64,000 bases of DNA from contig CM033116.1 of the NCBI GenBank assembly GCA_019321725.1, positions 13,224,841 through 13,288,840 of the forward strand. Direction: 5' to 3'. The stretch is from Paulownia fortunei. Its lineage: Eukaryota; Streptophyta; Magnoliopsida; Lamiales; Paulowniaceae. Shown here in pieces: positions 1 through 12,180 of the stretch; position 1 is the stretch's first letter; the number at the start of each line of letters is the position of its first letter. The translations under genes and the position numbers were made by a program. The notes under the pieces are model-generated. The model was not told the origin of the DNA. It ran no database searches and was given only the letters and a program-made list of their open reading frames with translations.

Positions 1-1070
1 GTGATGATCCGCAGACACTGAATTCATAAGGTAAGTATAGGGGCCTCCCCGCTTGATGATTTTCCATAAACTGAGCTTTGCTTTCAATGATGTTCTAAGC
101 CCCCAAGTACACCACGTGGTCAATGTACTATGTCTGCTTCATAATTTTGGTGTACTCTCAACAACCAATACTCACGTCTCACAATTATACGGAGTAATCT
201 TTTACTAAAGCTTGCAGATTTTTCTTGTCTTTGAATAATATACCTTTTTCAAGCTCTCTTATACTAGAGTCACAAGACTTTCCCTTATTTGGAATATCGG
301 TAGAATCCACAAGTATTTATGAATAAGATGTGGTGAAGAACGGGACAATCGGATTAAAGCCATATTCATTTGTTGTTAAAGGCATTAAGATATAAGTTGA
401 CACTTGATGCTGGGACGAGGTGCCCTTATCATGTTGCTCATACATCTCTTGCAAGTCATCAATTTCGACCCCATCATCATCAATTTCATCAGGTTTGGAA
501 TTAATATATTTTTCAGCACCAAAACTATAGAGAAGTGGCTCAGGCAATTCATCAGTATATGCATTATATAGCTCTATATCTGTACCTTCAAAAATGCTCT
601 TAACCGAAGCTTGAAGCACCCACATTGAGGTCATTGATGCCAACACTTGTCATCCTCTACGTAACTGTAGGCATATCAAATACACTATCATCTCTTAAAA
701 ACGATGCATACTGATAATACTCATTGTTTGTCGGTATCTCAAGCACAGTATTATGAATCTTTTGTTATGCCTCAACATAAATATCTACAAATTGATTTTT
801 CCTTTCCATATCCAAGAAAAACTCCAAACCTTCATCATCGGTTATTGATATTAGCTATGACATATTGTTGCAACAGTATTTATCTAATAATTTTAATAAA
901 AACTATTTATCGTCAATGCCCGTTATCTGATACACTTTCAATAGTAATTCAGAAAACTTTGTCCTTTGAGATATTCTCCTAACTCCAATTGCAGGACGAT
1001 CATATATCACTAAATTAGCATCTTATATAATTTAACCACCAAAATGGACAAGAACATATTTTGTTCCTAT
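1..1070 (-). pseudogene. Mutator-like (MULE) transposase, N-terminal part, decayed; runs off the left edge
   Basis: Reading the minus strand from about 1070 downwards gives, in changing frames, the N-terminal layout of plant MULE transposases. First comes a PB1/ubiquitin-like start (VLVHFGG, then FSELLLKVYQITGID and FVDIYVEA), then a variable acidic linker in the longest open stretch (646-317), then the start of the MuDR DNA-binding domain (GILFKDKKNLQALVKD near 260-205, and LWKIIKRGGPYTYL near 80-25, where the family normally has a zinc-binding GPHTC-type motif). In-frame stops lie near 1050, 1040, 850 and 770, and frames shift near 690 and 200, so this is a pseudogene. The catalytic DDE domain would lie left of position 1. 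MULE assignment is by pattern recognition; the exact subfamily is not assigned. Confidence 0.75.
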
Positions 1071-2267
1071 TTGACATAACTACATAAATATGAATATATT
1101 AGTAAACTAAATTATTTAATTGTTATACCAATATTTTACGATTATTAGCAAATTATATTAGTAAATTCATAATTATCATATTTTAAAATAATATTATATG
1201 TCTCTTTCATATATTAATTTTATATTTTGAATTTATAATATAATAATTATTGTTGTTATCATATAATGCTTTCAACATTAGTAAAGTGTTAACATGAATA
1301 TATACAAGTAATATTATTATATAAATTATAAATATAAATTTAATAGTTAATTAATTATTAATAGTTACATAATTTCTTAACAAATTATTAAAATATACAA
1401 AATAGTAATATAATAATAAACAACATAAATTAATTTGTTAACTAGTTAAAAATAATTAATTATTTATTAAGTATTATTATTTAATACATCATTATTATAA
1501 ATTGAATAATCTATAATTATTGTAGAATTGAAAATAACCTATATAATTATAGGTAAATGTCATATATTAAATTAATAAATTATAATAATAACTATTCATA
1601 ATTAATATTTATTAAGTATTATTATATAATTACGTATACTCATTGCATTTTTAATATAAATTGTTATTCATATTTTAATTTTATATAATAATTTCAAAAA
1701 CATAATATTTAATTAATAATTTAAGTAATTAATTGTTAATGTTAATATTTTTATATAATATAAATTAGTAATATTATAAATCACATAAATGTAGTGAAAT
1801 TTAAATTTTGAATAACCGAACGTAATTTATTGTAGGAAACTTTATTCTAATTTCAAATTAGGATAGTCATGGGAAAGATTCCCTAAATAATTCAATAATT
1901 TTTAACTAAAATTTTCAAGTCAAATAACAAATATAAAATATAATATATAAAAAAATAAAAACATGCACACAAAGATTGGTTTCTCCACATATAAAACATG
2001 CTATTAAATATGTATTTTCACCTGTCATTATAAAAAAAATTACTAATATTGAGACAAAATTTATTTTTTCAATATTATACATCTACTTTACAATTATTAC
2101 AATAAAATATATACATTATAATTAAAATATTTAAGGTATGATACTTTTAAAATCACATTCAAAATATGATTCGCATCGTACTTTAATATCTCGCACTAAT
2201 AGTATTTACCTGAACAAAAATACATAAATATGAATTAGTTTATTTATCTTAATAAAAATTAAAAAAA
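1071..2267. other. AT-rich non-coding DNA
   Basis: Long runs of A/T with repeated TAATTATTAATA-like words and no open frame of note. It lies upstream of the MULE start codon, so part may be MULE 5' flank, but no terminal inverted repeat was identified. Confidence 0.6.
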
Positions 2268-2279
2268 TTATAACAAGAA

Positions 2280-2440
2280 CTTACGGGTGGATGGGGGGAG
2301 AGGGATGGTAGGGAGAGGGGAGAAGGAAAGTGGGGAAATGAATTCGGGGAGAGGGGAGAAGGAAACTAGAGAGAGAAATGAGGGGAGAGGGAATGAGCGG
2401 GAGTGAAGTTGTGGAGGGAGGGGGTTGGGGTATTTATAGA
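2280..2440. repeat. Purine-rich (GA/GGGGAGA) low-complexity tract
   Basis: The plus strand is almost entirely G and A in repeated GGGGAGAGGG and GAAGGAAA words. An open frame on the minus strand across it (2588-2268) translates mostly to Pro/Leu/Ser-rich low-complexity sequence and is not credited as a gene. Confidence 0.7.
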
Positions 2441-2588
2441 AAAAAAAATTAAATGAAAGCTCAACTTTGGGTTGCGCTTCTGATTTGAAAGCACAACCCG
2501 ATGTTGCATGTTCTACGCTTGTCAGCGAAGGATCCTTCGCAAACAAAATGGCATGTGTAGTCTGTTCTGAATTGAATGCGCAAGTCAA

Positions 2589-3540
2589 TAAAATTTTAAA
2601 AAAATAAATAAATAAAATTTAAATGCACAAATGTACCTTGCGCTTTTAGTTGAAACCACAACTATTCCCCTTTTGCCTATTTTATTAATAACTCCTTAAT
2701 CTACAGCAAAAACTTAATTAACATGTAAATTTATAATAAGATGTTAAATTAGTCTAGTAACAATGCAATTTCTCTTCACCTAAAATAAAACAACTTCAAC
2801 AACCCAACAGAAAAGCTTAAGTTAGAAAATTTGTAGTTCCTACGGACCATATTGTTAAAAATTTATTGGATTTGCTTTTCCAACGAAGCCCAATGAATCA
2901 TTTTAAAAGAGTTCATTGCAAAATAGCCGCAATAAATCTTTATAAAGGTAAAAATCTTGTGACAATTTTTCGGTTGCAAGAAAGCCTTTCTCTTGAACAT
3001 AGCTCTGGTACTTTTTGATGTATTTTTTACTTCATAATACTCAGTTCATTAGAAACAAGGTTAATTTATTTAATAAAAAAATTATGTTAAAAATGACATT
3101 TAATTTATAGAAGAGACAAAGTGAATGTAGTTAGGAAAAATGAATTTAACATTTTATTTAATTCAAGAGTATTTTCGTACATCAATATAATTTTTATTAA
3201 TTTAAAGAGTGTTTGAAGATTGTATTAATAGAAGAGGGTAAATGATAAAAGACTACTAATATAACATGGGCTAAATTATTTAACCATAAAAACAATGCAT
3301 AAATTGATACTAATTTAGCCCCCCACTCCCAAACCAAAAAGAAAAAGGTGAGAGATTCTTACTTTCAATACCTTTTTTCTTTCCTTTTTTCTCCGTTAGA
3401 TAAAATATTCAATGAAACATGCCGAAGTGGAATCTTAAAGCTCCGTGTTCGTGGTCAGTAATCAAGAAATAAACGAAAGGAAAAAGTGAAATGAATTTTC
3501 ATTTTGAATCATCACTGTTCATAGGCTTGCACAATTTATA
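2589..3540. other. Intergenic DNA, nothing recognised
   Basis: AT-rich sequence without a convincing open frame or family resemblance. A short stretch near 2960-3010 (GCAAGAAAGCCTTTCTC...GAACATAGC) resembles the tubulin coding sequence around 7554-7581 over about 28 bases only, which is too short to call a fragment. Confidence 0.4.
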
Positions 3541-3800
3541 TTGTTGTTGTCAACTTGGCCAGTTTGGGCTGGGCTGATCCAGTTCTGTAGAGGCCCATCT
3601 CCTCTGACAGGCCAGTTCAGCCCAGGCTCGGGCTCAGGTGGACCGGGCTTGGGCTGAATAATTTTTCTGGGTACTAGCCCCAACTTGACCTAGTAGTCCA
3701 GTTCTATGAGGCCTGTCCAGGGCCCATTCTGGCTTTTGGGCTGGGTTTGATCTGGGACAACTGAGCCCCTCTCTCTCTCTCTCTCTCTCTCTCAATACAA
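3541..3800. repeat. GC-rich island of GGGCT/GGCCC words ending in a (CT)n microsatellite
   Basis: An abrupt GC-rich stretch in AT-rich surroundings made of repeated GGGCTGGGCT, GGCCAGTT and GGGCTCAGG words, followed by (CT)12 at 3769-3793. A minus-strand open frame (3822-3634) covers it but includes the translated microsatellite. A similar island lies at 5030-5215. Together they may bound one old repeat, but no terminal repeats were found. Confidence 0.5.
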
Positions 3801-3819
3801 TCTCAAATATAAAATCTAT

Positions 3820-4745
3820 CATTTACTTCTTTATTTGATTATTCTATGTTGTTTCTTAATAATTTTTTTAGTTATGTTAAGTTTGGTTTTGATTTTTAAT
3901 TTGATTAACTTATAGCATCCTAAGTTTTGGTTTATTTTAAGTAGTTTATACTAATTTTTGTCCTTATTTGATTAATTATCTTAAGTGTAGCTAGTATATA
4001 ATTTTTTAGTTGATTATTTTAAGTGTATCAGGCTTGATATTTATTTTTATATAATTATTCTAAGTTTTCATGTTAATTTTTTGTAATTATCCTAAGTTTA
4101 GACTTTGAGTTTTATTTGATTATTCTAACTCTATGATCCTAAGATTTGGTATTAATCTTTATTTGATTAGTCTAAATTTATTATGAACTAAACAAAAATT
4201 TAGTTGATTATTGTAGTTTATTATCCTAAGATTTAGGATTGAATTTTTATTTAGTTAATCTAAGTTTATTATTTTAAATTATGTTTTTATTTTATCAGTT
4301 ATCTTAAGTATGGCAATTATATAATTTTTTAGTTGATTATTCTAAATGTATGATTTAAGTACCCAATTTGATTTTTATTTGATTAGTCTAATTTTATTAT
4401 TCTAAATTTTATTCATATTTTATGAATTATCTTAAGTGTAGTTAATATATCATTCTTAGCTTTGGTATTGAATTAATTTGATTATTTAAATTTATATCCT
4501 AACTTTTATCTTAGAATTTTTGAATTATCCTAAATTTAGTTTTGATTTTTCATTTGATTATTGTAAGTCCATCATCTTGAGATTTGGTATTCATTTTTAT
4601 TTGAATAGCCTTGGTTTATTATGTTAGGTTTTTATTTTAATTTTTATGACTTATTTTAATTTATTAGTGCTAGTATACAATTTTGTTTCGTTATTTTAAG
4701 TTCATTATTCCAACTTTCTAAGTTGATTTCATTTGATGAGACAAC
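3820..4745. repeat. Degenerate tandem repeats built on TTTGATTATTCTAAGTTT
   Basis: About 25-30 imperfect copies of a 17-25 bp core (TTGATTATTCTAAGTTTA and variants with TATCCTAAG or TAGTCTAA) run head to tail through this stretch. A longer block beginning TTATCTTAAGTGTAG and continuing TATATAATTTTTTAGTTGATTATT recurs near 3975, 4303 and 4431, so there is a weak higher-order period. No coding potential was seen. Confidence 0.6.
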
Positions 4746-5029
4746 AAAAAATTTCAAAAAGTAACTTAAAATTAATTAAGTTTAAGCTTTTTGAATGTAT
4801 ATTTATTACATGAGTAGGAGAATAAAAAAATGAAAGAAAAAATTCCTAATTTTAAGTTACATAAAAAAAAAAGTGCTCAATCAGGAATCTTGCGAATCAA
4901 ACATAAAATTAAGGCCTTGGCCATATTCTCCAAACAAAATTAGAGCTAGTGGGCTTGCAAAATCCAAAACAAAAAGGCAAAAATGCATTGTTCCAACATT
5001 CCATTGTCCAAGCCCAATAGCATTAAAAA

Positions 5030-5215
5030 TAGAAACCCAGCTCCGGTCTTGGAATAGGCCGGTTGACGGCTGGTCTTGGGCTCAGTTTGACCAATTGACA
5101 GGCTGATCTGAATTTTCATTTTGGTGAGGCCCAATTCGTATGCTGTTTAAACTGGTCCAAGTAGCTAATGTTTATGAGCTGGTTACATGTTGGGCCGGCT
5201 CGGCCTGGCAAGTAG
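5030..5215. repeat. Second GC-rich GGCC/GGGCT island
   Basis: Contains AATAGGCCGG, GGTCTTGGGCTC and GGGCCGGCTCGGCC words like those of the 3541-3800 island. Neither strand gives a recognisable protein. Confidence 0.4.
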
Positions 5216-5237
5216 AAACAGCTCTTAAAACCAATAA

Positions 5238-5890
5238 TTTTAGTGAATGTCTTCCTTAATCAACAATTTGGCCAATAAACCTTCCTTCAATTTTTTGTCA
5301 TTAAAGAAAGATATTTGAAGAATTGATCAATTAACTTCTGAAAATTGATGATTGAAAAATTAAGGACCTTTTCTCAAACTCTTCAATTCAAATATATTTT
5401 TTGATAACCTTTATGACAAAGTGGATCACGCTTCATATATTCTTCATATTTATGTGGAAAAGAGAGAAGAGTATATATATATATATATAATATATATTGT
5501 AAAACTAACTTAAATCTCAGTTCATCTTGGATACTTGTCAGAATCCCATATCCCTGAAATTTCACACTTAGATTGCACTTTTTTGCAATCAAACAAGGGA
5601 TTTAATATCCTTTTTGGTTTATGTTATGCGGATTGATTTTGATTGCTCCGATGAAGCTGTTACAGAACAAGTGAAATCAAACCTGCTTACCTATATGATT
5701 TTAGTGAATGTCTTCCTTAATCAACAATTTGGCCAATAAACCTTCCTTCAATTTTTTGTCATTAAAGAAAGATATTTGAAGAATTGATCAATTAACTTCT
5801 GAAAATTGATGATTGAAAAATCAAGGACCTTTTCTCAAACTCTGGATCACGCTTCAAATATTCTTCATATTTATGTGGAAAAAAGAGAAG

Positions 5891-5928
<38 letters not shown>

Positions 5929-6965
5929 TTGTAAAACTAACTTAAATCTCAGTTCATCTTGGATACTTGGCAGAATCTCATATCCCTGAAATTTCACACT
6001 TAGATTGCACTTTTTTGCAATCAAACAAGGGATTTAATATCCTTTTTGGTTTATGTTATGCGGATTGATTTTGATTGCTCCGATGAAGCGGTTACAGAAC
6101 AAGAATCAATCCTGCTTACCTATATCATTTTAGTGAATGTCTTCCTTAATCAACAATTTGGCCAATAAACCTTCCTTCAATTTTTTGTCATTAAAGAAAG
6201 ATATTTGAAGAATTGATCAATTCACTTCTGAAAATTGATGATTGGAAAATCAATGACCTTTTCTCAAACTCTGGATCACGCTTCAAATATTCTTCATATT
6301 TATGTGGAAAAGAGAGAAGGGTATATATATATATATATTGTAAAACTAACTTAAATCTCAGTTCATCTTGGATACTTGGCAGAATCCCATATCCCTAAAA
6401 TTTAACACTTAGATTGCACTTTTTTGCAATCAAACAAGGGATTTAATATCCTTTTCGGTTTATGTTATGCGGATTGATTTTGATTGCTCCGATGAAGCGG
6501 TTACAGAACAAGAATTAATCCTGCTTACCTATATCATTTTAGTGAATGTCTTCCTTAATCAACAATTTGGCCAATAAACCTTCCTTCAATTTTTTGTCAT
6601 TAAAGAAAGACATTTGAAGAATTGATCAATTCACTTCTGAAAATTGATGATTGGAAAATCAATGACCTTTTCTCAAACTCTGGATCACGCTTCAAATATT
6701 CTTCATATTTATGTGGAAAAGAGAGAAGGGTATATATAATATATATATATATATATATTGGTTGTAAAACTAACTTAAATCTCAGTTCATCTTGGATACT
6801 TGGCAGAATCCCATATCCCTGAAATTTCACACTTATATTGCACTTTTTTGCAATCAAACAAGGGATTTAATATCCTTTTTGGTTTATGTTATGCGGATTG
6901 ATTTTGATTGCTCCGATGAAGCGGTTAAAGAACAAGTGAAATCAATCCTGCTTACTATATCATTC
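5238..6965. repeat. Tandem array of four ~410-460 bp units, each with an internal (TA)n
   Basis: The unit start TTTTAGTGAATGTCTTCC occurs at 5238, 5699, 6128 and 6537, giving units of 461, 429, 409 and about 428 bp. Each unit carries the same ordered landmarks: GGCCAATAAACC, GGATCACGCTTCA, a TA microsatellite (near 5473, 5893, 6322 and 6731, different length in each), CTTGGATACTTG, TTTTTTGCAATCAAAC and GATTGCTCCGATGAAG. Copies differ by few substitutions outside the microsatellite, so amplification looks fairly recent. Short open frames inside the units are repeated because the unit is repeated; none resembles a known protein. Confidence 0.9.
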
Positions 6966-7402
6966 CTAATATAAGCTATTCATCTCCAGCAAAGCAGAAA
7001 AACCTTTGGAATTAAATCATGAAGACGGCACTTAAAACTAAATTCCTTCACTGCACAGCACACAAACATTGTGGTAATTAAGTCAAATGATGCTTGTGAA
7101 AGAATATTAAAAAATCCAGCGCACACTAAAAGTTGGTCTCTCCTTTTCCTAGTCCAAATGGCAAAATAGATTTGGAAAAATCAAGTGATCTACAAAATCT
7201 GTGAATGCTAATTCAATTTTCAATATAAATTCAAAGTTGCAATTGAGAGTTTAACCAAAACACAAATAATGTAATATTTAAATTGATACCCTTCTCCCTC
7301 CAACGGTCACTGCTGCAACTGGAAGTTGAGATTACAACCACAGTCAAAAGAAACTAATTCTAAAACTACATAGCCATGTTTTCCAATTAAGAATTTGTAC
7401 CC
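6966..7402. other. 3' flank and probable 3' UTR of the beta-tubulin gene
   Basis: Non-coding sequence immediately past the tubulin stop codon on the minus strand. The 3' UTR must lie in here, but I cannot fix a polyadenylation site. Confidence 0.5.
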
Positions 7403-9827
7403 TCACTCTTGGTACTCTTCTTCTTCATCCTCATACTCTCCATCCTCATCAGCTGTTGCATCTTGGTATTGTTGATATTCAGATACCAGATCGTTCATGT
7501 TGCTCTCAGCCTCAGTGAACTCCATCTCATCCATTCCTTCCCCGGTATACCAGTGCAAGAAAGCCTTTCTCCTGAACATAGCTGTGAACTGCTCACTCAC
7601 CCTGCGGAACATTTCTTGAATTGATGTTGAGTTTCCAATGAATGTTGACGCCATCTTAAGCCCAGTTGGGGGAATGTCACAAACAGTTGATTTAACATTG
7701 TTGGGGATCCACTCAACAAAGTAGGAAGAGTTTTTGTTCTGCACATTCAACATCTGCTCATCAACTTCCTTGGTGCTCATCTTTCCTCGGAACATAGCTG
7801 AAGCAGTTAAATAACGACCATGACGAGGATCAGCAGCGCACATCATGTTCTTTGCATCCCACATTTGTTGAGTAAGCTCAGGAACTGTCAGAGACCGATA
7901 TTGCTGAGACCCACGTGAGGTAAGTGGAGCAAATCCCACCATGAAGAAATGCAGACGTGGGAATGGTATGAGATTGACAGCAAGTTTACGCAGATCAGAG
8001 TTAAGCTGGCCAGGAAACCTGAGGCAGCATGTAACTCCAGACATGGTTGCCGAAATCAGGTGGTTCAGATCACCAACTGTGAGGACAAAAACATTGAAAC
8101 AATGATTAGCATCACAATGTTATCGTTATAGCAACAAACAAATGTTAATTCTTATATTCACTACAAAACCCTGCTAGTTCACTTATCATGTCAAAAGTAA
8201 CAGCAATTAAATTTTGAGATGCGAGTTGAAAAAGATGACCATTTTACAACATGCCATTCAATTAGAACACGACATAATATGGGCATGGTAAAGAAATCCA
8301 TTTGGTAAATATAAACCACATAAATGCAATTTGGCAACTTGACTTATAAGTACTCCATACTCAATTTGTCCTAATATGACAGTTAATAGCAATTAAATTT
8401 TGTGATGTTAGTGGAAACGATGACTAATTGGTAATGGCATGCAATGACAAGTTATACTACTTCAAACAAATTAACACAGCAAATAATCTGGGCATCATCA
8501 CAATATCACTTTGTGCATCAAAATGCAAAGCTCCAATATGTTGGCAATTCCAGACACAGCGTATAATATCACGGGCACAACACGCTAATAAATTTGAGGA
8601 AACGTACAGCTAGGAGTTGTGAGCTTAAGTGTCCTGAAGCAAATGTCATAAAGCGCCTCATTGTCAAGAACCATGCACTCATCTGCATTCTCCACAAGCT
8701 GATGCACAGACAATGTGGCATTGTAAGGCTCCACGACTGTATCTGAAACTTTGGGCGATGGGAACACCGAGAATGTGAGCATCATCCTGTCTGGATACTC
8801 CTCCCTTATTTTCGAGATCAACAGGGTCCCCATCCCAGACCCTGTTCCTCCTCCCAAGGAATGGCAGACCTGGAACCCTGCATATAGTAGACACCACGCA
8901 CATAAGCACAGAAATCCATTACATATATTCTCACTATCAGCACAAGCTACATAGCTCCTGTGCAAACCTATACATGAAAATTAACCGAAAATATGACCAA
9001 AAAGCTCGGGTTTTGTTTCTTCCGGTAACCCGGATAAAAGGGTGTACGCACAATATTCACACATGTATACATGAAAATATATACGGACAACATACATTTA
9101 CAGTACTACATTGGGCATATACACATGAACAACATTTATGTCTCTAGATAAAAAATCAATTAATAGAAGAAATAAAAGAAAAAGGAAAATATTACTCACA
9201 TGGACCATTATAGGAAGATTAGAAAAACAAAAATCGGAATATCAATAGTTAAATAGTAAAAAAAAACGCTTACACGTAGAATTATTCAAACATATGGTCT
9301 GCATTAGAACTACGAACCACATAGAAAACAATGCAGTCCTTATGCAATAAATTATCCAACAACAACACAAACATTGCATTACCCAAAATGACAAAAATCG
9401 TGGAACGGTTAAATAAAAATCCACATTAGATACCTTGCAGACAATCGCAATTCTCAGCTTCTTTCCTGACAACATCAAGAACCGAATCAATCAACTCAGC
9501 ACCCTCCGTATAATGCCCTTTTGCCCAGTTATTCCCAGCCCCAGACTGCCCAAACACAAAATTATCAGGCCGGAAAATCTGACCGTAGGGCCCGGACCGA
9601 AGGCTATCCATCGTTCCAGGCTCGAGGTCCATGAGCACGGCGCGAGGGACAAACCGCCCGCAACTCGCCTCATTATAATAAACGTTGACCCTCTCAAGCT
9701 GCAGATCTGAATCACCCTGGTACCGGCCGGTGGCGTCAATGCCGTGCTCGGCGCACACCACCTCCCAGAATTTGGCACCGATCTGGTTGCCGCATTGGCC
9801 TCCCTGAATGTGAAGAATTTCACGCAT
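7403..9827 (-). CDS. TUB: Beta-tubulin, three exons, apparently intact
   Basis: Beta subunit of the alpha/beta-tubulin dimer that polymerises into microtubules; binds GTP at an exchangeable site. Exons on the minus strand are 9827-9434 (394 nt), 8877-8608 (270 nt) and 8076-7403 (674 nt), with GT..AG introns of 556 and 531 bp. They join in frame to 1338 nt, 445 residues plus stop, the normal length for the family. Visible signatures: MREI at residues 1-4, QGGQCGNQ at 8-15, the tubulin signature GGGTGSG at 140-146, and a strongly acidic C-terminal tail ([15 protein letters not shown]) as in plant isotypes. Both introns split codons (132 and 222), as is usual in plant beta-tubulins. No stop or frameshift is present, and it is the only well-conserved long gene on this side of the window. 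Which paralogue it is cannot be told without comparison, so the symbol is generic. Confidence 0.97.
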
Positions 9828-9959
9828 TTTTCTTTTTTGTTTATCTCTCTTTCTCGGCTTTCTTGATGTGAATGAATGGAAAAGAATGAGAGCAAAAGAG
9901 AGACAGAGGCAGAGAGGGTTTCCTGGAGAGAGATTTGGGAGAGAATGGAAAATGAAAAT

Positions 9960-10005
9960 GAGAAGTGAGAGGTGAGGGGGTGGAAATGGGGGGTTTATAT
10001 GTGAG
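9960..10005 (-). promoter_or_regulatory. Beta-tubulin core promoter (TATA box)
   Basis: On the minus strand ACATATAAACC puts a TATA box at about 10000-9994, some 165 bp before the start codon. Transcription would start near 9965, leaving a leader of about 140 nt that is very rich in CT (runs of TCTCTC and CCTCTCTGCC). This fits a plant TATA promoter with a pyrimidine-rich leader; the start site itself is inferred. Confidence 0.6.
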
Positions 10006-10218
10006 AGAGAAAGATAGAGAGAGGTTGGAGTGAACGGTTGTAATTTGGAGTTTGAATTTTGAATTTTGAATTTTGAAAGAGGAACCTTGGAATTGATGGC
10101 GGGCCAAGTGGGGTGTGAGTTGGAGTCCGAGATTTTAACGGGTGGAACACCAACGGCTACATTAATCCTAGGGTTAGTAATATTTTGGTAATCAAATATC
10201 AACATTTTCAAATATATG

Positions 10219-10219
10219 A

Positions 10220-10256
<37 letters not shown>
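10219..10256. repeat. (ATT)n trinucleotide microsatellite
   Basis: About twelve ATT units about 390 bp upstream of the tubulin start codon. Confidence 0.9.
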
Positions 10257-10257
10257 T

Positions 10258-11325
10258 TGTTTTCTTAATGATATTTCATCCCATTGTCCTCCCAAAGGAA
10301 ATTTAATACTACACACTTAGATACTTATTTTGCAACTGTGCAAATGTTTTTTTTTTTGTTTTTTTTTATGTTTTTTGTCTGTTATTTTGTAATTAGTTGT
10401 GAAAAGCAACAAGGAATAAGTCAAATTTCTTAGGTTCCTCTTGCATCAATTTAAATAGAATGAAATGGATACTCTCTAACAATAGTTCTTAATATATATT
10501 CCAAATCATGCTTTTGATTTTTTTATTTTATTTTATTTTATTTTTGTCTCTCTAGCCATCCTGTCTATAGCAATAAGTTTCTTACTTCAAAGTTCATCAA
10601 CTTGAATCAGAGTAGTGCTTGAATTTTGGCCCACCATCTCCTCCTCTCTCTCATTTTTCCTTCCATGTTTTTGTCCTTCTATTTTCTCATTTTCATTTTA
10701 ATATTAAAAATTGCATTAATAAAACTAAAAGAATTTATTGATTTTTTATATGCTTGATATTTGTTCTTTTATATTATGGCCACTGGTTGATTTAGTCGAA
10801 GGACATCTCACGATGTAATGACCTTATCTAGAAGAGCTCGATGCAATTTAATTTGTTGATAAATAGCTTTATATGATTAACTTTTTATCATTTCTATTTT
10901 GATGTGCAAGACCTAGAGTTGAAGATATTGTAAACAATAGTCAAACATTCTCATAAAATTTCTATTTTTTTAGTGTCATTTTTCTATATGGCTCTTTTCA
11001 AATTTATATGCATTGTTTATTTCATCCACGTGAATATTGGTCCTGGAATTTGGTCTAATTTGCCATTACCATATTGTTTCCAGAATTAATGATATGATAT
11101 TAAAAATCATGGGTTCTTTGTATTTATCTTTCTTGAGGTTTGGTTTTTTGATAAATCTAATTTGTGGTTTGGGTTTTTGACAAAAACCTTATTTTTGGTT
11201 ATATTTGATCATTATTCTAATCAAATTATAATAAAAAATATATCAAAACACCCCTATTCTTATTTCTTATGAAGAAATGCATAACAATCCTAAATGGATC
11301 ACGTTTTCCAAATGCATAATTTTTT
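10258..11325. other. Intergenic DNA upstream of the tubulin gene
   Basis: AT-rich with T-runs near 10345 and 10525. No coding sequence was recognised. It separates the tubulin promoter from the first broken retrotransposon. Confidence 0.5.
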
Positions 11326-12180
11326 GTTTAACTCTTTAAAACCTAGGCAGTTGACACTTGACAAGAAAGGTAAGCTGATTTTTTTGTAAAATTCTTTCCA
11401 ACTCATAAAATTTTGAAAAGTCAAATTTAAAATTTTTCTCAAAATTCTAATGAAGTTTTCTTTCAATGTTGGAAAATTTTATAAAATTTGTTGAATTTAT
11501 GCCCATATTATGGTTTTGAAAAATAACGCTTAATTAGTTTCTTTTATGAAGGTTTTAACTCCTAAAAAAAAATAATTTATTGAAATAATGTATAAAGGTG
11601 AGTTTCTTGGTAAAGAATCTGATGAAACTCTAGAATATCTGGACCATTTAACAGAAAATTATCAATTATGGCTAGTGTTAATTCTTTCAAAGGTTCTAAT
11701 AGATTTAATTTCGCTAATAGTAACAAAGAAAAATATTACCTTAGTCAATAAGAAAATCTAAATGCTAGGATTGCTAGTTTAATAAGAAAAGTTGAGGCCA
11801 TGGAACTTGAAAAAATAAAAGAAATCAGACTTGTGCAAGATGAAAAAGTTTGTAGCATTTGTGAACTTATTTGGACAATCCACTAATGAATGCTCAAATA
11901 TTCCAGCACAAGCAAATATCATGAGCACATTTAAAAAGCCTTTTCATTCTCCATATTCTGAAACTTACAATCCACAATAGAGAAAGCATCCCAATTTTAA
12001 TTGGCAAGATGAAAACCGAACCCAACTGCTACATTCACAAAAGTCACCAAATTTTCCTTCTTGTCTAACTCCACATACAAAATCTCTTGAGAAAACTTTG
12101 CAAGAATTTATGCACACACAAATAAATATCAATAACCAAACTTCACTAGTCATCAATGAGATCAAAAGCACACTTTCAAC
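11326..12180 (+). pseudogene. Family G Ty3/gypsy gag fragment (copy A), frameshifted
   Basis: Starts abruptly inside gag at LNSLKP (11335) and continues through broken frames with CPYYGF-, EFLGKESDETLEYLDHLTEN- (about 11590-11655) and SNKEKYYL-type segments that match the gag pieces at 18222-18922, 25952-26112 and, inverted, 33362-32540. A CX2C-like knuckle (VCSIC) sits near 11850, followed by a segment with LEKTLQEFMHTQ near 12095. Several stops and frame changes occur. Gag would form the capsid of the element; this copy lacks its 5' LTR and the first part of gag. Confidence 0.75.

Noticed and set aside
2268..2588. 106-codon minus-strand open frame
   Set aside because: It is mostly the translation of a purine-rich low-complexity tract, with Pro/Leu/Ser runs and no family likeness.
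5238..6965. CRISPR-like array
   Set aside because: The repeats are over 400 bp and contiguous with no spacers, in a plant genome; it is an ordinary tandem array.
8585..8954. Overlapping open frames on both strands within tubulin exon 2
   Set aside because: They are shadows of the conserved exon; spliced exon 2 is 8877-8608.
9841..10316. N-terminal extension of the beta-tubulin frame to 10316
   Set aside because: The upstream part translates a poly-Asn microsatellite and CT-rich leader. The conserved start MREI at 9827 is the family start, and the TATA box lies inside the extension.
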